The notes under the pieces were generated by a model that was given only the letters and a program-made list of their open reading frames with translations, made no database searches and was not told where the DNA came from. Made by a program: the position numbers and the translations under genes. A DNA stretch of 64,000 bases from positions 1-64,000 of the forward strand of contig ML986723.1 of assembly GCA_010094045.1 (NCBI GenBank). Reading direction: 5' to 3'. Positions 1 to 11,390 of the stretch are shown here, piece after piece (the stretch's first letter is position 1; each line of letters begins with the position of its first letter). The stretch comes from Lojkania enalia. Taxonomy: Eukaryota; Ascomycota; Dothideomycetes; Pleosporales.

Positions 1-102
1 ATATAGTCTCGCCATCGCCAGCTTCTGCCGAAGCAGGCCACTTACCCTCCTTCAATACATCAATATTTGCCTCAGCAATTGATGCTCCCTGATACACGAC
101 AG
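1..102. repeat. Dispersed 102-bp repeat, copy 1 (cut by window edge)
   Basis: This stretch aligns without gaps to 50122-50223, with 90 of 102 positions identical by my count. Similarity stops abruptly after the shared GCGACAG/ACGACAG end, and the left edge here is the window edge, so the element may extend further out. Positions 18-38 can fold into a hairpin (GCTTC, loop TGCC, GAAGC, with a GCC/GGC base). No coding potential is evident. It is probably a fragment or end of a transposable element; I cannot name the family. Confidence 0.75.
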
Positions 103-518
103 ATCAAGGCTATTTATACTGTCTGTCCCAGGTATCACATTACATCAAGGCTAATCCTTGATAGGGATCGTGCAATACATATAACCTTACAGATATTAGT
201 TCGAGCTTTGCACATACCTAGTAATAGATTAAACGATGCGCCGTTCTCCAGGCTCGGATTTATGTCCTTAGAGTTTGCTCCTTAGATATAGTCACTTAAA
301 ATCCTTTCCAATTTATGTAAGGACATATTAGGTGCCTATTAAGCTGAATTTCCTCCCAATTCGAAACTCGAGTACTATATTTGTTATAAAGATGGCATTT
401 AAGATATTGAACGAGATTTTGCCTTTGAAATAAAGAGAATGTTTTACCGAAAAATTCTCCATTAACTATAAACTTTTAAATCGTTACCTCTCGAACTATT
501 TGGCCCCTCAATTGACCT

Positions 519-1163
519 TTAGACTCTGAGTATTCGCCTTGGAACGCTTCCTTTGTTGCCTCCATATTCACCTTCTTCGCCTTCCAATTCGTTGTCTCCG
601 CCCTTATTGCCTCCTTTATCTCGATTTTCGCCTTGGCCCTTTCCATTGCCCTGACCATAGCCTTGACCTTGATTTTCGCCCTTGCCATAGTCCTGGCCTT
701 GGTTATTACCCTTGCCATAGCTCCAGCCTCGGTTGCCTTTCTCTTCTTCATTGTCATAATCTTCTTCTTCGCTCTCCCCTCCCTTGTTTCCCTAGGCGTA
801 GCCTTGGCCCTCATTTCCCTTACCCTAGTCATGGTCTTCTCCAACATCGCGGTAGGATAGCGTTGCGGCGCCGGCTATTTTACGAATCAGAAGTCAGCGA
901 AATTCTTTAGGTATGAGATTATCTTCTTGGCGTGATTTGACGTTGATAGGATTGAAAATGAGAGAAACAGTGATATGTTTTGCGGTATTATAACAAATTA
1001 GATGTTAGGTAACCGTGGGAAACGCACCAATGTTATTGCTTCGTGCATCAATCGCCTTGTCTAAGGAGTCAAGGTAGAATCTGAGTTGTTGGCTCCTTTC
1101 AGGCTGAGAGAGGGCAAGAATAAGGGGAAGATAGATGGTGAAGATGATAGCTGGGGAGCGCAT
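519..1163 (-). pseudogene. Secreted Gly/Gln/Asn-rich protein gene with two in-frame TAG codons
   Basis: Exon 1 (1163-1028) encodes a signal peptide starting MRSPAIIFTIYLPLILALS and a short mature start. A GTGCGT donor at 1027, a CTGAC branch site and a TAG acceptor at 877-875 join in phase to exon 2 (874-519). Exon 2 reads as a low-complexity chain with units such as YGKGNNQGQDYGKGENQGQG, then an acidic tail and SVPRRILRV before TAA. Conceptual length is about 163 residues. Two codons in the Gly-rich frame are TAG (827-825 and 794-792); in both places CAG (Gln) would fit the repeat pattern, which matches CpA-to-TpA RIP change. The gene is therefore probably dead or read through. The family is not recognised; Gly-rich secreted fungal proteins are often wall-associated, but that is inference. 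Longer open frames overlapping here are out-of-frame readings of the repeat. Confidence 0.6.
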
Positions 1164-4100
1164 GATGGATGATGATTAGGTGTAATGAAGGTAGAAGTAT
1201 TCAAGTTATTCTTAGAGGGGTTGAGGATTTACAAGGTAATAAGTATGAGGTTGTCAAATTGTGATTTCTGTAAGGAGATTGAAGCGGTATTTATACACAT
1301 AGGTCTTTGTCGACCCGTGTATGAATTACCTGTTGCTCCGGCATTTATATCACAATCTGTGGATCCATTCCAAGCCGGAAAACAGTTGAGTAGCGAAGGT
1401 GTCAGAATACAGCAGAGCTTGATTAGCTTGACGCAAAATCATCACCGTGCCTATATCGTCGCCGTTGCCGTCCAATTGGATGAAACGGAACACAAGGTTT
1501 TTAATTAGACTCCTATGTAGATGAAAGTTGTCATACTACCATTGTACTAGATGTCATGTTATTAAATCGATGATCAAGCTATCCAAACAAGTAGAAGGGA
1601 CCAATGGAAATACATCTTGCGGCGCGAATTACTATTCATTGGCCAATCTAAATTTGAAGTGCGGGTTGAAGTAGATCTAGTTTGTCGTACCTGCATATAA
1701 ATGCATCCACATTGACACATTACCACAGTCTAGAAACTCCAAAGTACAGCAGCCGAGAACTTGGATAGCCAGAGCGTCGATGTATGTGTTGGCTAGCATA
1801 TTTCATCATCATCCTATGGTAGCTAGGCACTGGTATATGAATTAGAAATGAAAATTGGGCCTCGTGAGGGGACACTACACTCTCAGATCTATATATGAGT
1901 AACCTCAAGAGTCACATATTTGGCATTATTAGTTTTACAGTAAGTGTGGACAGTACAGGTGCGATCAATTGAGGCTTTCATCGTCACAATGCCATACTGC
2001 ATGGCTTGGCAGATATTGCTTACCTAATTCAGCCATCTATGGGATGTTCGCAATTCGGGGAGCCTAGACTAATTTTAGGATTGCTTGAAATATGCCTACA
2101 ATATCGTGCTATCTCTCTAACCTCATTCACAAGAATTGTTATGCTAACTAGACCCTGCAGCATACTCTGCAACCCAACATCGCGTTATTACCTCAACACG
2201 TAGCTGCAAACGCTATCACAAAACAACGCCTATATTTTCCCGACACCGAACCCAACTATTTTGTCCAGGATTCTCACTTCGTAGTCCCAATCTACAGGCA
2301 TCTGACTTTCATGACATATAGAAATCACGGTAACTGACATCAGGACCCATTACTGCGGCCCCCCAACTAGATGGGCTGATACCTTATTTGAGAATTAGAG
2401 GGGGATAGATGTCCCGTGGATTGTAATCGCAGTGCTGGACACGGATTTCATATAGGCTTCTGCATAAACCCCGTGGAGCCAGTAACAGTTGCGTCGTTCT
2501 CACTATAACGTAATAGTAAGGTAGCGACGCCGAATGATGAAAGGAATATTTTCTAAGCCTAGAAAGCAGTTTAATTATGTGCAGTACAAACTCCTTTAGC
2601 AGTGCGAACTAGATGTTTTGTCCATACCACGGTCCAACAGTCTCCTAGAACGCAGAGCGGTGATATTGCTTTCACTTTCGGCCTTAACTGATTAGTCTCA
2701 GGAACGTGAACCAATACGAATGTAATTTTTTTTTCTTTTTTCGCCAACTTGTAACACATGAAGATAATATCACATGGATATAAGTAATATCTTTTTGCGG
2801 GATGCTTACCAATCGCTACCCTCCAGGCACGATCATTGGCCAATCTTAGACACCTTTCAGGTAGAAACATGATTACTGTTCCATACATTAGAGAATGCTA
2901 CCCAGCAGGCGGGCTTTGGAAATGATAGAGACCTTAAGGAACAATGGCGGGATAACGGATCAGAAAGCTGGGACCTGCTCCTCTCCTTCTATTCTATCTT
3001 CGCCGATTGTCTCCTAGAATGTCTCCTGTCATTATTATGATGACGATTTTGACGCGTAGAGAGCAGATGCATGGATATCCTATGCCTGAGCTATGTTTTT
3101 ACTCTGTCGCTATTGCAGATCATTTAATTAGGACTTAAGCCTAGAGTACTTCTATTATTAGGAGCAGGAGAAAGGAAAAAGCGGATCTTCGCTTCTACTA
3201 CGGGTGAATCATCAAACTATACACGTATGCATTTCTTGTTAGGCCGGAGGAAAGCTCCGCGAATTGCTTCTAATGCAATTAAGAGACACTATTGAAGCTT
3301 ACCAACTCTATGTATGTTGGTGACGAGTCTTCACTATAGCTAGGCATTGGCTATTTTGCTGTACATGATGGACGCTCCTTAATAGAAGGTAGTAATCGTC
3401 CTTTAGATCCCAAAGAGCATCTCTGGGGCGCGTCTTGAGTGAGCAGCTTGAAGATTTCCATTTTTGCGTCAATAATATTACACAGCACATAAGACAGGGA
3501 ACACAAGAAATAAGCAAAATGAATATACGGTCTAGATCTAAGCAGCGTTCGAACACTGCATCCGTATATTTTCCTTTGACCTAAAATTGATGTTGGAAAG
3601 AAATAGATAATCCTTTATCAATTAGATACTCCGACAGACCAGGAATTTGCGCGAATGCGAAGTGAAGGCACAAATGGCATCTTGTATGCCGCGATGACGA
3701 TCCAGGTCAAGATATAAGCAATCACATTTCTTCTCCACTCCTGTCCTCCCTTGTATCTAAGTAAGTTTCGTACTCGCCCTGACAGATTGCTACACTATTT
3801 TATCTTCAAATATCGCTCGAAATGTTGCCAATGCGCAGGTGGCATGTCTTTACGTATTCCAAGAAAAGCGGCCCGAGTTCTCATTAAATTTCTCAAACAG
3901 CCTTAAAACTCAACCCGGATTTTCCTACTGTATAAATGTGTGTAGTCACCTGATATGACCAATAATTTCAAATATGTTTAAGGGCATGCTAGAATGATCC
4001 GGCGCTTAAGTGCGTTGCACGAGTTGTTTGTTATGCTAGGAAGATTCATTCATTGTGATTGAATCCCTTGATTGACCCCTCAGTTATATCATGAAGATCC

Positions 4101-4692
4101 ATTGCTTCTCTTCCAAGTCTCTATCGTTCGGTATTCCGAATATACCTTTATCATACTTTCAAAATTTATGCACGGGGGCATCTACTATTCCATCGGCGAA
4201 ATCATTGTTAAACAAAGGGTTAACGAACATAGATCCTTGCTCATAAACATTGTATTTGGAATTCAAACTATAGATTACATGGGTTAGGAAAAAGATGTTT
4301 CATCCAACCTATGTGACACTGCTTTATCCATATATTTTAATTGCACCAGACTCGTACATGCTGATGCTGCATTCGAATAGTCGTTCTTGGCGTGCGTCTG
4401 GATATTAGCCGTTGCCTGCCGCCATACTATTCTGGACGCTTATTCCCGAACAGGAATATGATTACATCTTGAACCTTAAGGATTGCTTCCGAACGAATTC
4501 CAAATTGAATGGCTGGAAAGAACTTGTTGCCTGTAGGTGACACGAAAACGGGTGCATTTGCTGTTTTCGAAGACCCGAAATTTTTCAAAAGCCCGCATTA
4601 TGAATAACTAGAGGGTAAAAAAAAAAAAAACTTCTCATTCACTATAAATTATATCTAGGTGTTGACCAAGTCCATAAAAATCCCAAGTCACA
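1164..4692. other. AT-rich desert without a supportable gene
   Basis: About 3.5 kb of AT-rich DNA with frequent stops in all frames. The longest open frames (about 105 codons at 1185-1508 plus and 2571-2888 minus) show no recognisable family, no consistent splice signals and mixed composition. An A-run lies at 4617-4630, shortly before the next gene. It looks like decayed mobile-element sequence, but I could not recover a named element. Confidence 0.5.
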
Positions 4693-5346
4693 ATGGTTTT
4701 CCTAGCTGCTCTTGCAATTATTATAACCCTTTTATCGAAACCATCACATAGTCAAGAAGCATGTTACTATGCTAAAAAACCCCACAAATCATCCTGCGCC
4801 CTCCCAGACCTCTGGTCCATGCGACAAACCCTCTGCACTAGCTCTCAAAACTGGGGCGAAGGGTTCCCTTTCCTCTCCGGCCACGGCCTCGTCTTAAGCA
4901 TGAAGGACAACTGCACCGCAGACAACGATCCCCTCGGCATCGACATCAGAATGACAATATCGTCTACAGTCAAAGACCGAGATGACTGCTTTGCTAGGAC
5001 GAAGAGTATTATAGAGAGGTGTGTGGAGAAGGGTTCTCCAACGTATAATGGCGGGGAGTGGTACGATCTGGAGGAGCCTGATAAGACGTTTATTTGGATG
5101 CAGTATTTTCATATTGATCCACCGCCGCCGCCGAATCCGTGCTATGAGTATCCGCCCCCGCCTTATTGTACAGCGTATCCATACCCACCTATCAAGCCAA
5201 GGAAGGATACAGTTCAGGCCAGAAAGGAGTCTAATGATTTGAAAGAGAGGTCATTGAAGGGAACGCATATCGATGTGGATGTCTATGGGAATGTGCTGAG
5301 GAAGAGGTTCTTTCATATGGATGGGACTGTAGAGAAACTTGTATGA
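4693..5346 (+). CDS. Secreted cysteine-rich protein, unknown function
   Basis: A single-exon gene of 217 residues. Residues 1-20 (MVFLAALAIIITLLSKPSHS) form a signal peptide, so the product should be secreted. The mature part has eight cysteines (an even number, suggesting four disulfides): six spread over residues 24-110 and two inside a proline-rich stretch (PPPPPNPCYEYPPPPYC). The C-terminal third is charged (KPRKDTVQARKESNDLKERS) and cysteine-free. The start is favoured by the context CACAATGG and the immediate signal peptide. It sits at the border between the AT-rich desert and the first gene block, a setting common for host- or niche-interaction proteins in plant-associated fungi. I do not recognise the family, so an effector-like role is inference only. 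Confidence 0.75.
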   Translation: MVFLAALAIIITLLSKPSHSQEACYYAKKPHKSSCALPDLWSMRQTLCTSSQNWGEGFPFLSGHGLVLSMKDNCTADNDPLGIDIRMTISSTVKDRDDCFARTKSIIERCVEKGSPTYNGGEWYDLEEPDKTFIWMQYFHIDPPPPPNPCYEYPPPPYCTAYPYPPIKPRKDTVQARKESNDLKERSLKGTHIDVDVYGNVLRKRFFHMDGTVEKLV

Positions 5347-5575
5347 GCTGTACTCGCGAACTTCTGGCGATTGTGAGACTGTCGCAGGGCTGGCAATTGA
5401 TTTAATGTGTTTACTTAATATCGGAACACCGATTGTCATTTGAATTAGCAATAAACCTATATAAGCTTATATTTAGGGTTGGAAATCAAAGCGTGACTAA
5501 GGTCATCATCCTCCAAGATAAATGTCTTCCACAAACCAAGTAGGCGCTTCAATGACCAATTGCTTGCTAGTTTGA

Positions 5576-6574
5576 CTATTTGAGCATGTCTTGAATCGTC
5601 TCATCGAGCGGCTTCGGCTTCCTACTCGCTTCTTTCAACATACTCTCGAGCGTCGGATCCTTAATATCGCATTCTCCATGCTCCAATGCGTCATACGTGC
5701 TGCTCCACCACTCCACTGACAGCCTCTCCATACCCATCTCATCCACATAAAAGTCCTCATATTCCTTTTTACTCGCAATTTTTAATTCTACTCTCCTTCC
5801 CCTAACTTCACTTACAATCCGCGCGATATCCTTGAGCGTCCAAGTCATACTTTGCGAGAGATAATTTGTCCGTCCTGCCCACCTATCCCTTGGCTCCGAC
5901 AAAATTTTCGCAGTGCAAAATGCCATGTCTGGAATTGAAGTCCATGAGATGGGGCCATCACCAGCAACTATGACTTCGTCCCGTTTATCTTCCTTTAGCG
6001 CAAAATAATACCCAAAATATAGCGGCCAGCTTTCATTGTACAGTCCCTCTCGGATTATAGTATATTCCAGCTTTCCGTGCTCCCTTAATTCGTTTAGATA
6101 CGCCTCGGTGCGGATATGTGCGCGCATGACGCCAGCTTTTGACGGGTTACCAAATCCGAGGGATGTGTAGTATACGTGTTGTACCCGAACTTTGATCGCG
6201 GCGTCGATGGCGGCACGGTGATGCGCTTCTCTACCTTTCCAGAGAGGTGCGTCATTGTAGTCCATGGATATGCGTGGGGTGGAGACGAGGAAGAGGGAGT
6301 CGCATCCTGCAAAGGCTGCTTCGAGGGAGGCGGGGTCGTCAAAGTTATTGAAGCGAATGGTAGTGTTCTTTGAGCGGAGGCCGTCGAATCTTGAGGCAGA
6401 GGGGTCGGAGGACGTCTATACCGGTGCAAATTAGCGATGTGCGCGATGAGGCATGGAGCAGTAAAAATAACGTACGCAGACAACGATTTCTTTGGGGTCG
6501 ATGAGGTTATTGTCGAGGATCGCATTCAAAACGGCGGACCCGAGTTTTCCTGTTGCGCTTGTGAGGGCTAACAT
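5576..6574 (-). CDS. NmrA-like NAD(P)-binding reductase
   Basis: Two exons: 6574-6476 (33 codons, start MLALTSATGKLG) and 6415-5576, separated by a 60-nt GTACGT...TATAG intron in phase 0. The product is 312 residues. The N-terminal TSATGKLG is the variant glycine motif of an atypical short-chain dehydrogenase (Rossmann fold), followed by the β-strand CDSLFLVSTPR and the segment VYYTSLGFG. The C-terminal half matches the NmrA/HSCARG-type and azoreductase-like layout (YTIIREGLYNESW, then a substrate-side helical region). Members bind NAD(P)H and act either as oxidoreductases or as redox sensors; the substrate cannot be told from sequence. It is convergent with the cysteine-rich gene, with 229 bp between stops. 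Length is normal and no lesions are seen. Confidence 0.88.
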
Positions 6575-7303
6575 TTTGGATTGACTCGCTAGACCTTGTC
6601 AAGGACAATTGCTACGTATTGTGCGGAAGCCTGAGGTTAGTAAAGCGGTTGGAAATGCTATATATATGACGTCATCGGAATCAAGGTCTCAATTCCCGCC
6701 TTCTTGCCGAAGCTTACAAGTGTAGTTGGAATAGACGGTCAAGGAAGTGGTTTGTCGGATATCTCATCCATACGTATCCGGCCATAGGATGTCCAGTCCA
6801 AGACCGATTTGTCAGCATCTGCCAGACGCCTAAGTTGAAGAGAACCGAAAAAGCCCTCTAAGGCGAAGGTATAGGGAATTCAAACCGGGGCTCCTAGACA
6901 GCTTCGGGGACGAGTTGCTAGGAGATGTGATTGGGTTAAGTGGCTTTAAACGATCGGGCAAACGCGTTTCCCCAATGCCGAGTATCCTCAAATATGATGG
7001 CCATTGTGGATGCCACAACGACAGGCGGGCCCGAACGTATTGGCTAAGATTGGGTAATGGAGACCCATCATTTGGTTTATTCTAATGGCAGATGGAATTG
7101 GAGAGTGAATGTCGAGAATACGAGAGAAGGATCAAGGGCGTCAGAAGAAGCTTCAAGCTGTCGCACGCACGCACGGACTCTAAGCTGGTAGATCCTGCGT
7201 CGGGCATTACCCACCCACTTTACATGTCTCATTCCATTCTCACCCCACCCTACCGTGCAACCCTTTTCCATAAGACTGGAGCTATGGCACCCTCGACCGT
7301 CTT
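6575..7303. other. Intergenic region between NmrA-like and DUF5519 genes
   Basis: This is the divergent upstream region of both neighbours, about 730 bp. It contains short open frames but nothing with splice signals or a recognisable family. It is the likely location of both promoters; no convincing TATA box can be assigned. Confidence 0.5.
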
Positions 7304-8095
7304 ATGGCTTCTCAGTTGAATCTTTCCGCTGTGTTTGATATATTCAAAGCCCACCGGGCTGCCTCGCTGGCTGCTCTTGGCGTGGCTGTTGCGATTCCTT
7401 TTGCTGTCAATGACTACCGCACCTATCTGTCATACGGGCCAGGCGGGCTCCCCTACAACGTCGTTGGGTGGCTGGTGACGAGCACTCTCCTCCGCATGCT
7501 CGGTAGGGAGCAGTTCTCCACGAAAGTGTACGAAGACAGATCGCTCCCTCTTGCCGACCAGCCCAGCTTCCTCCCCGCAAACTTTCCACCCCAACGCGGC
7601 TCACCGCGACCCCAGGTGGGCCCACACCCGGTTCCGCAGAGACAATTGGAACAACTGCCAGGCCCAGAGACTAGGGAAAAGCTAATTCGGCGGTTCCGCC
7701 AGCTTGGGGAGAAGGCGGAAGCGAAAGGACTCGTCGAGATCCGACAGAGCCAGCTAGAGCGGCAGCACAAGGCCATCTACGTCTCCACTGCACGCGGCTG
7801 GCACGCGGTAGCCCAGGAGACAAGAGGCGAGATCTCACACATCCATGCGGGTCTTGACGGCAGCCTCCACGTTGTCTTGCATCCGGCGGATTGCAGGGCC
7901 ATCGTAGAAGCCGGATGGGGGCAGCGCCATGGTCTGGCCGGTGCGAGGGCGATGAAAAGGATTGTAGGTTTTAGCTTGCCAGTGAACTACGTTCTGATCT
8001 ATGCCCCGCGGGACGAGGCGGAAATAGAAATCGCCCTGGCCATTGTGAAGGCGTCAATTGGCTTCATGACGGGAGATCGTGGGGAGTTGGAGTAG
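7304..8095 (+). CDS. DUF5519 (luciferase-domain) family protein
   Basis: A single exon of 263 residues. An N-terminal hydrophobic segment (about residues 15-35, SLAALGVAVAIPFAV) is followed by the fungal motif YLSYGPGGLPYNVVGWL, which suggests a membrane-anchored N-terminus. The C-terminal domain (about 165-260) carries GEISHIHAGLDGSLHVVL, HPADCRAIVEAGWGQRH and FSLPVNYVLIYAPRDEAE, the hallmarks of the fungal DUF5519 'luciferase domain' family. The family name comes from remote similarity; no light-producing reaction is known for the fungal members and the biochemical role is unknown. Local composition is GC-rich, in contrast to the deserts. An earlier ATG at 7284 is out of frame. Confidence 0.85.
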   Translation: MASQLNLSAVFDIFKAHRAASLAALGVAVAIPFAVNDYRTYLSYGPGGLPYNVVGWLVTSTLLRMLGREQFSTKVYEDRSLPLADQPSFLPANFPPQRGSPRPQVGPHPVPQRQLEQLPGPETREKLIRRFRQLGEKAEAKGLVEIRQSQLERQHKAIYVSTARGWHAVAQETRGEISHIHAGLDGSLHVVLHPADCRAIVEAGWGQRHGLAGARAMKRIVGFSLPVNYVLIYAPRDEAEIEIALAIVKASIGFMTGDRGELE

Positions 8096-8789
8096 TTGGA
8101 GAGCGCCCAGGGCCCGGTAGCCGGGAATGGTTGACTCGTTCACCCTCACGATGGTTGACTCGTGGGTTGTGGGGCAGGGGTCAATGACAGTCAATTTGCG
8201 GGGTAGCCTCCGCACTGGTGGCTTGGTCTAAGAGCTGGCGCGTTGGGGAAGCGTGTGTACGCCACGAAGTCACTGGACGGCACTCGTTCAGCAGCAATAT
8301 CTGCACGCGCTCCTCTTCCCTTCACCCAAATGCAAGGCGTTGTATCCTCAGGCTGTGCCGCAATATCAATTCGCAGCCTGTTGCGTGCCCCGACGCAGTA
8401 AGCCCATCGACCCGGCGCAGTGCATATATAGCTAGTGCAGCAGTGCGTCCGAACGGGTCTTGCTCCGAAGCAATATCAGCAGGGCTTCGTTGGGGAGCCC
8501 TTGTCCAGACGCCAAATCGAGGCAAGCCTGCACGCTTGTGTGGGGCCCCTGGATGAAATGGCAACCCCACAAGGGGTTTCGCAACGCCACGTGAGGGTCT
8601 GATCGCCCTAGCGACGTTGATATGCAGGATTTTGGGTGCCATCTCCTTGGATCCATGCTAATGTAGGCCGAATTCTTAAGCAGACGGCCTCGCCCTTGCG
8701 TTGCTGATCTCCAGGAAAATTCCCGTCACTTTCCCGTTATTTCTTCTATCTCGTAAACCACACGACGGCTTGGCTGAACACCAGTCACT
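8096..8789. other. Intergenic region with a 13-bp direct repeat
   Basis: GC-rich spacer of about 690 bp. The 13-mer ATGGTTGACTCGT occurs at 8127-8139 and again at 8151-8163, a 24-bp period. Open frames on both strands around 8218-8656 have no recognisable product and overlap one another, so I do not call a gene. The 3' part is the promoter region of the MFS gene. Confidence 0.5.
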
Positions 8790-10567
8790 ATGGGTTTCCT
8801 CGGCATCCTCGAAGACCACCAGATGCAGCATGTGCCTGCAACGGTGATTCTCAGTGCGGGAGAATCGCAGTCGACGCAGGCCGAGGCTACCGCAGGACTG
8901 AAGCATGGCAAGGGCAAGGATGCCGATATCATTCTCATCCCCCAACCGTATGTCGTACAACCATTCCCGCCTATGTTCATTGCTCAGCCATGTGTAGCTC
9001 TGAAGATCCCAACGATCCATTGAACTGGTCGGACGCAAAGAAATGGACCATCATCTCCATCATTGCCTTCGGTGCTATACTGTACGCCGCCGTGCTTTCA
9101 CCGCTCCTTTCCCCAGCTCTCGTCGTTATTGCCACGGATCTTGACAAAGAAATCGCTGATATCACTGTCATTTCTGGCTATATGCTGCTCGTGACTGCCT
9201 GTTCTGGACCGATTGTCTGCGCTCTATCAAGGAAGTATGGAAAGCGGTTGATCCTTATTGTGTCTTCCGGGTTCGGGCTTCTTGGGACTATTATTTGTAG
9301 TTCCACAAACAGCTACGAGGGTCTTCTGGGCGGACGTATCATTCAGGGTGGTTCAGTGTAAGGAATCCTGTCCATATGTATCGGCCTCAGTCTGACATTG
9401 GGTAGTTCTGCTTTTGAGAGCTTGATCATCAGCATGATCGGAGATCTCTTCTTCGTCCACCAGCGTGGTGTCTTCATGACTATCATGCAGTTCATCCTTG
9501 GTGCAGCCTCCAACTTCTCTGCCATCATCGTAGGACCCATCGCCACTAACCTCGGTTGGAAATACCTTTTCCATCTCTTAATTGCTTTCACTGCATTCGA
9601 GACCGTGCTCCTCTTCCTCTTTGTCCCAGAGACTTCTTATAACCGCGACCATCGCTACGACATTGACGAACTTGCCGATGACAGACTCTCCGATCTCGCA
9701 GCAGCCGAAAAGCGCCATGCACAACCGGTTGATGAAAAATCAAGCGGTGATGTCGTCCGAGTCGAAACCACAACAACTGCACCACCTGGTTTCCGCCCCA
9801 AGAAAACCTTCCTCCAGGAGCTCTCCGTTTTCAACGGTACATTCTCGGATGACAACCTCCTCCAACTCCTCATTGCGCCCTTCGCAGTCTGCCTTAACCT
9901 GGCTGTGCTTTGGGTTGTCATTGTCACCGGTGGCCTAACGGCCTTCTTCGTGGCCCAATCATACGACATGTCACAAATCTTCATGTACCCACCCTACAAC
10001 ATGACCGCTGCGGGTGTGGGCTATCTATCCCTCGGTCCTTTCCTCGGAGGGTTAATAGGCTCAATCCTCCTCGGTGCAACGCTCGACCCGCTAATCAAAT
10101 GGTGCGCGAAGAAAAACGATGGCGTCTACGAACCCGAGTACCGACTCCTCGGTATGATCCCCAGCTTGACGACCGGCATCGGCCTATTCGCCTTCGGCTA
10201 CATGTGCGAGAACCATTTCTCATACTACGCCACCGCCACTATGCACGGCCTCGATCTCTTCGGCATCGTCTGCGCCGCCATCTCCGCATCCGCCTACGCC
10301 ATCGACGCGTACCGCGACATGTCATCCGAGGTCTTCATCGTGAATATGGTGTTTAAGAACTTCCTATTCTACGGCTTCTCCTACTTTGTGAATGACTGGA
10401 CGTTCGAAGCTGGGCCGGCGCTAGTGTTTTATGTGTTCGGAGGTGTGAGCTTTGCGATGATATTGACGGCGCCTATCTTCTTTTTCTGGGGGAAGAGGTA
10501 TAGGAGCTATTGGCACAGGCATAATATCTTGGAGAAGTGGGGCATCAGGACGCATGCGGAGGTCTAG
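8790..10567 (+). CDS. MFS transporter (DHA1-like drug/solute:H+ antiporter type)
   Basis: Three exons: 8790-8947, 8998-9357 and 9406-10567, with introns of 50 and 48 nt (donors GTATGT and GTAAGG, acceptors TAG). Both joins keep phase. The product is 559 residues. The cytosolic N-terminus ends in PSEDPNDPLNW, the classic entry to TM1 of fungal DHA1-type transporters, followed by about 12 hydrophobic segments in two bundles. A charged central loop (YDIDELADDRLSDLAAAEKR) separates TM6 and TM7, and the motif-A-like loop between TM2 and TM3 reads CALSRKYGKRLIL. The predicted role is proton-coupled export or uptake of small molecules at the plasma membrane; the substrate is unknown. No regulator or biosynthetic enzyme adjoins it. 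Confidence 0.92.
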
Positions 10568-10844
10568 AGGCCTTGGATGAATGCATGTATGCTCTATAGC
10601 TTGATACTCTGACTGCAATTGTTGCTCTTGCGTCTGAGAAATTTGAAATAATGGAATTTTGTTCGCGATAAATCAAACTTTCTGTTGTAGGATGTTGCCG
10701 AGCGCGTCGCTCCCGAGACTTCGACCAATAGGTCTGATTGTGACTCGAGGAAGGCGCCATGTAGCAGTAGCCAAGCCTACGTTCTCTCTTGCATGCCCTA
10801 GCTGTTCGTAAGCATTTTGCCGGGAGCGGGCGATAAATATCTAC

Positions 10845-11127
10845 GGTGAACTGAATGCCACGTGGGCGCCTGCACGTGTACACCTCTTCCTAAAACGTAA
10901 AATCTGTGTTGTTGGTACAGGAATCAATATGTTTTAAAAGAACTTCCTATTTAGGAATTTTAAAAGGCAGGGCTTAAGCTACCGTTACGAGAAAGGTGGT
11001 GACAATGTGGTGTTGCCACGGTGGGTTTGCGTGGGTTGCTTAAGTCTCACAGTGAAAGGAATGCCACGTGCGGGTCTGCGCCTCTTCCTAAAATGGAAGT
11101 ATGTATTGTTGATACGGTATTTGATAG

Positions 11128-11161
<34 letters not shown>

Positions 11162-11390
11162 TACTTTCCTGCTTAGGCAATTTCGAAGGTCGAGCTTTAG
11201 TTGTATATTAGTTGAAAAGTAGGTGACGGGGCGATAAGGTTTCCCAGTGAAAGGAACGTGTCTGCGTGTCTCCCTAAAACGGAGATTTTTATTATTTGCA
11301 GGGAAATTAATAGATTACTTTAGCGAATCTTCCAAATTGGGTAGGCTAGGCTTTATGCAATAATGATAAACGATAGGAATGTTGTTTCCC
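10845..11390. repeat. Three decayed tandem copies of a ~170-190-bp unit
   Basis: The unit starts near 10848, 11051 and 11240. Each copy begins with a GTGAAnnGAAnG block, then CTCTTCCTAAAA or CTCCCTAAAACG, then a TTGTTGrTAC-type stretch, a TTTA.GnAATTTT.AA block, and ends in AGGCnnGGCTTnA or AGGTCGAGCTTTA. The first two copies carry CACGTG (E-box) hexamers. The middle copy holds a long T run followed directly by an A run (11129-11160), a perfect homopolymer inverted repeat. The copies are heavily diverged. Origin unknown; possibly a tandem satellite or a decayed element end. Confidence 0.55.

Noticed and set aside
476..847. Minus-strand Lys/Arg/Ala-rich 123-codon frame
   Set aside because: It is out of frame with the Gly-rich reading that continues from the signal-peptide exon; periodicity comes from the repeat.
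539..910. Plus-strand open frames over the Gly-rich gene, one strongly hydrophobic (633-860)
   Set aside because: They are opposite-strand readings of the Gly/Gln repeat; the hydrophobicity is an artefact of its codons.
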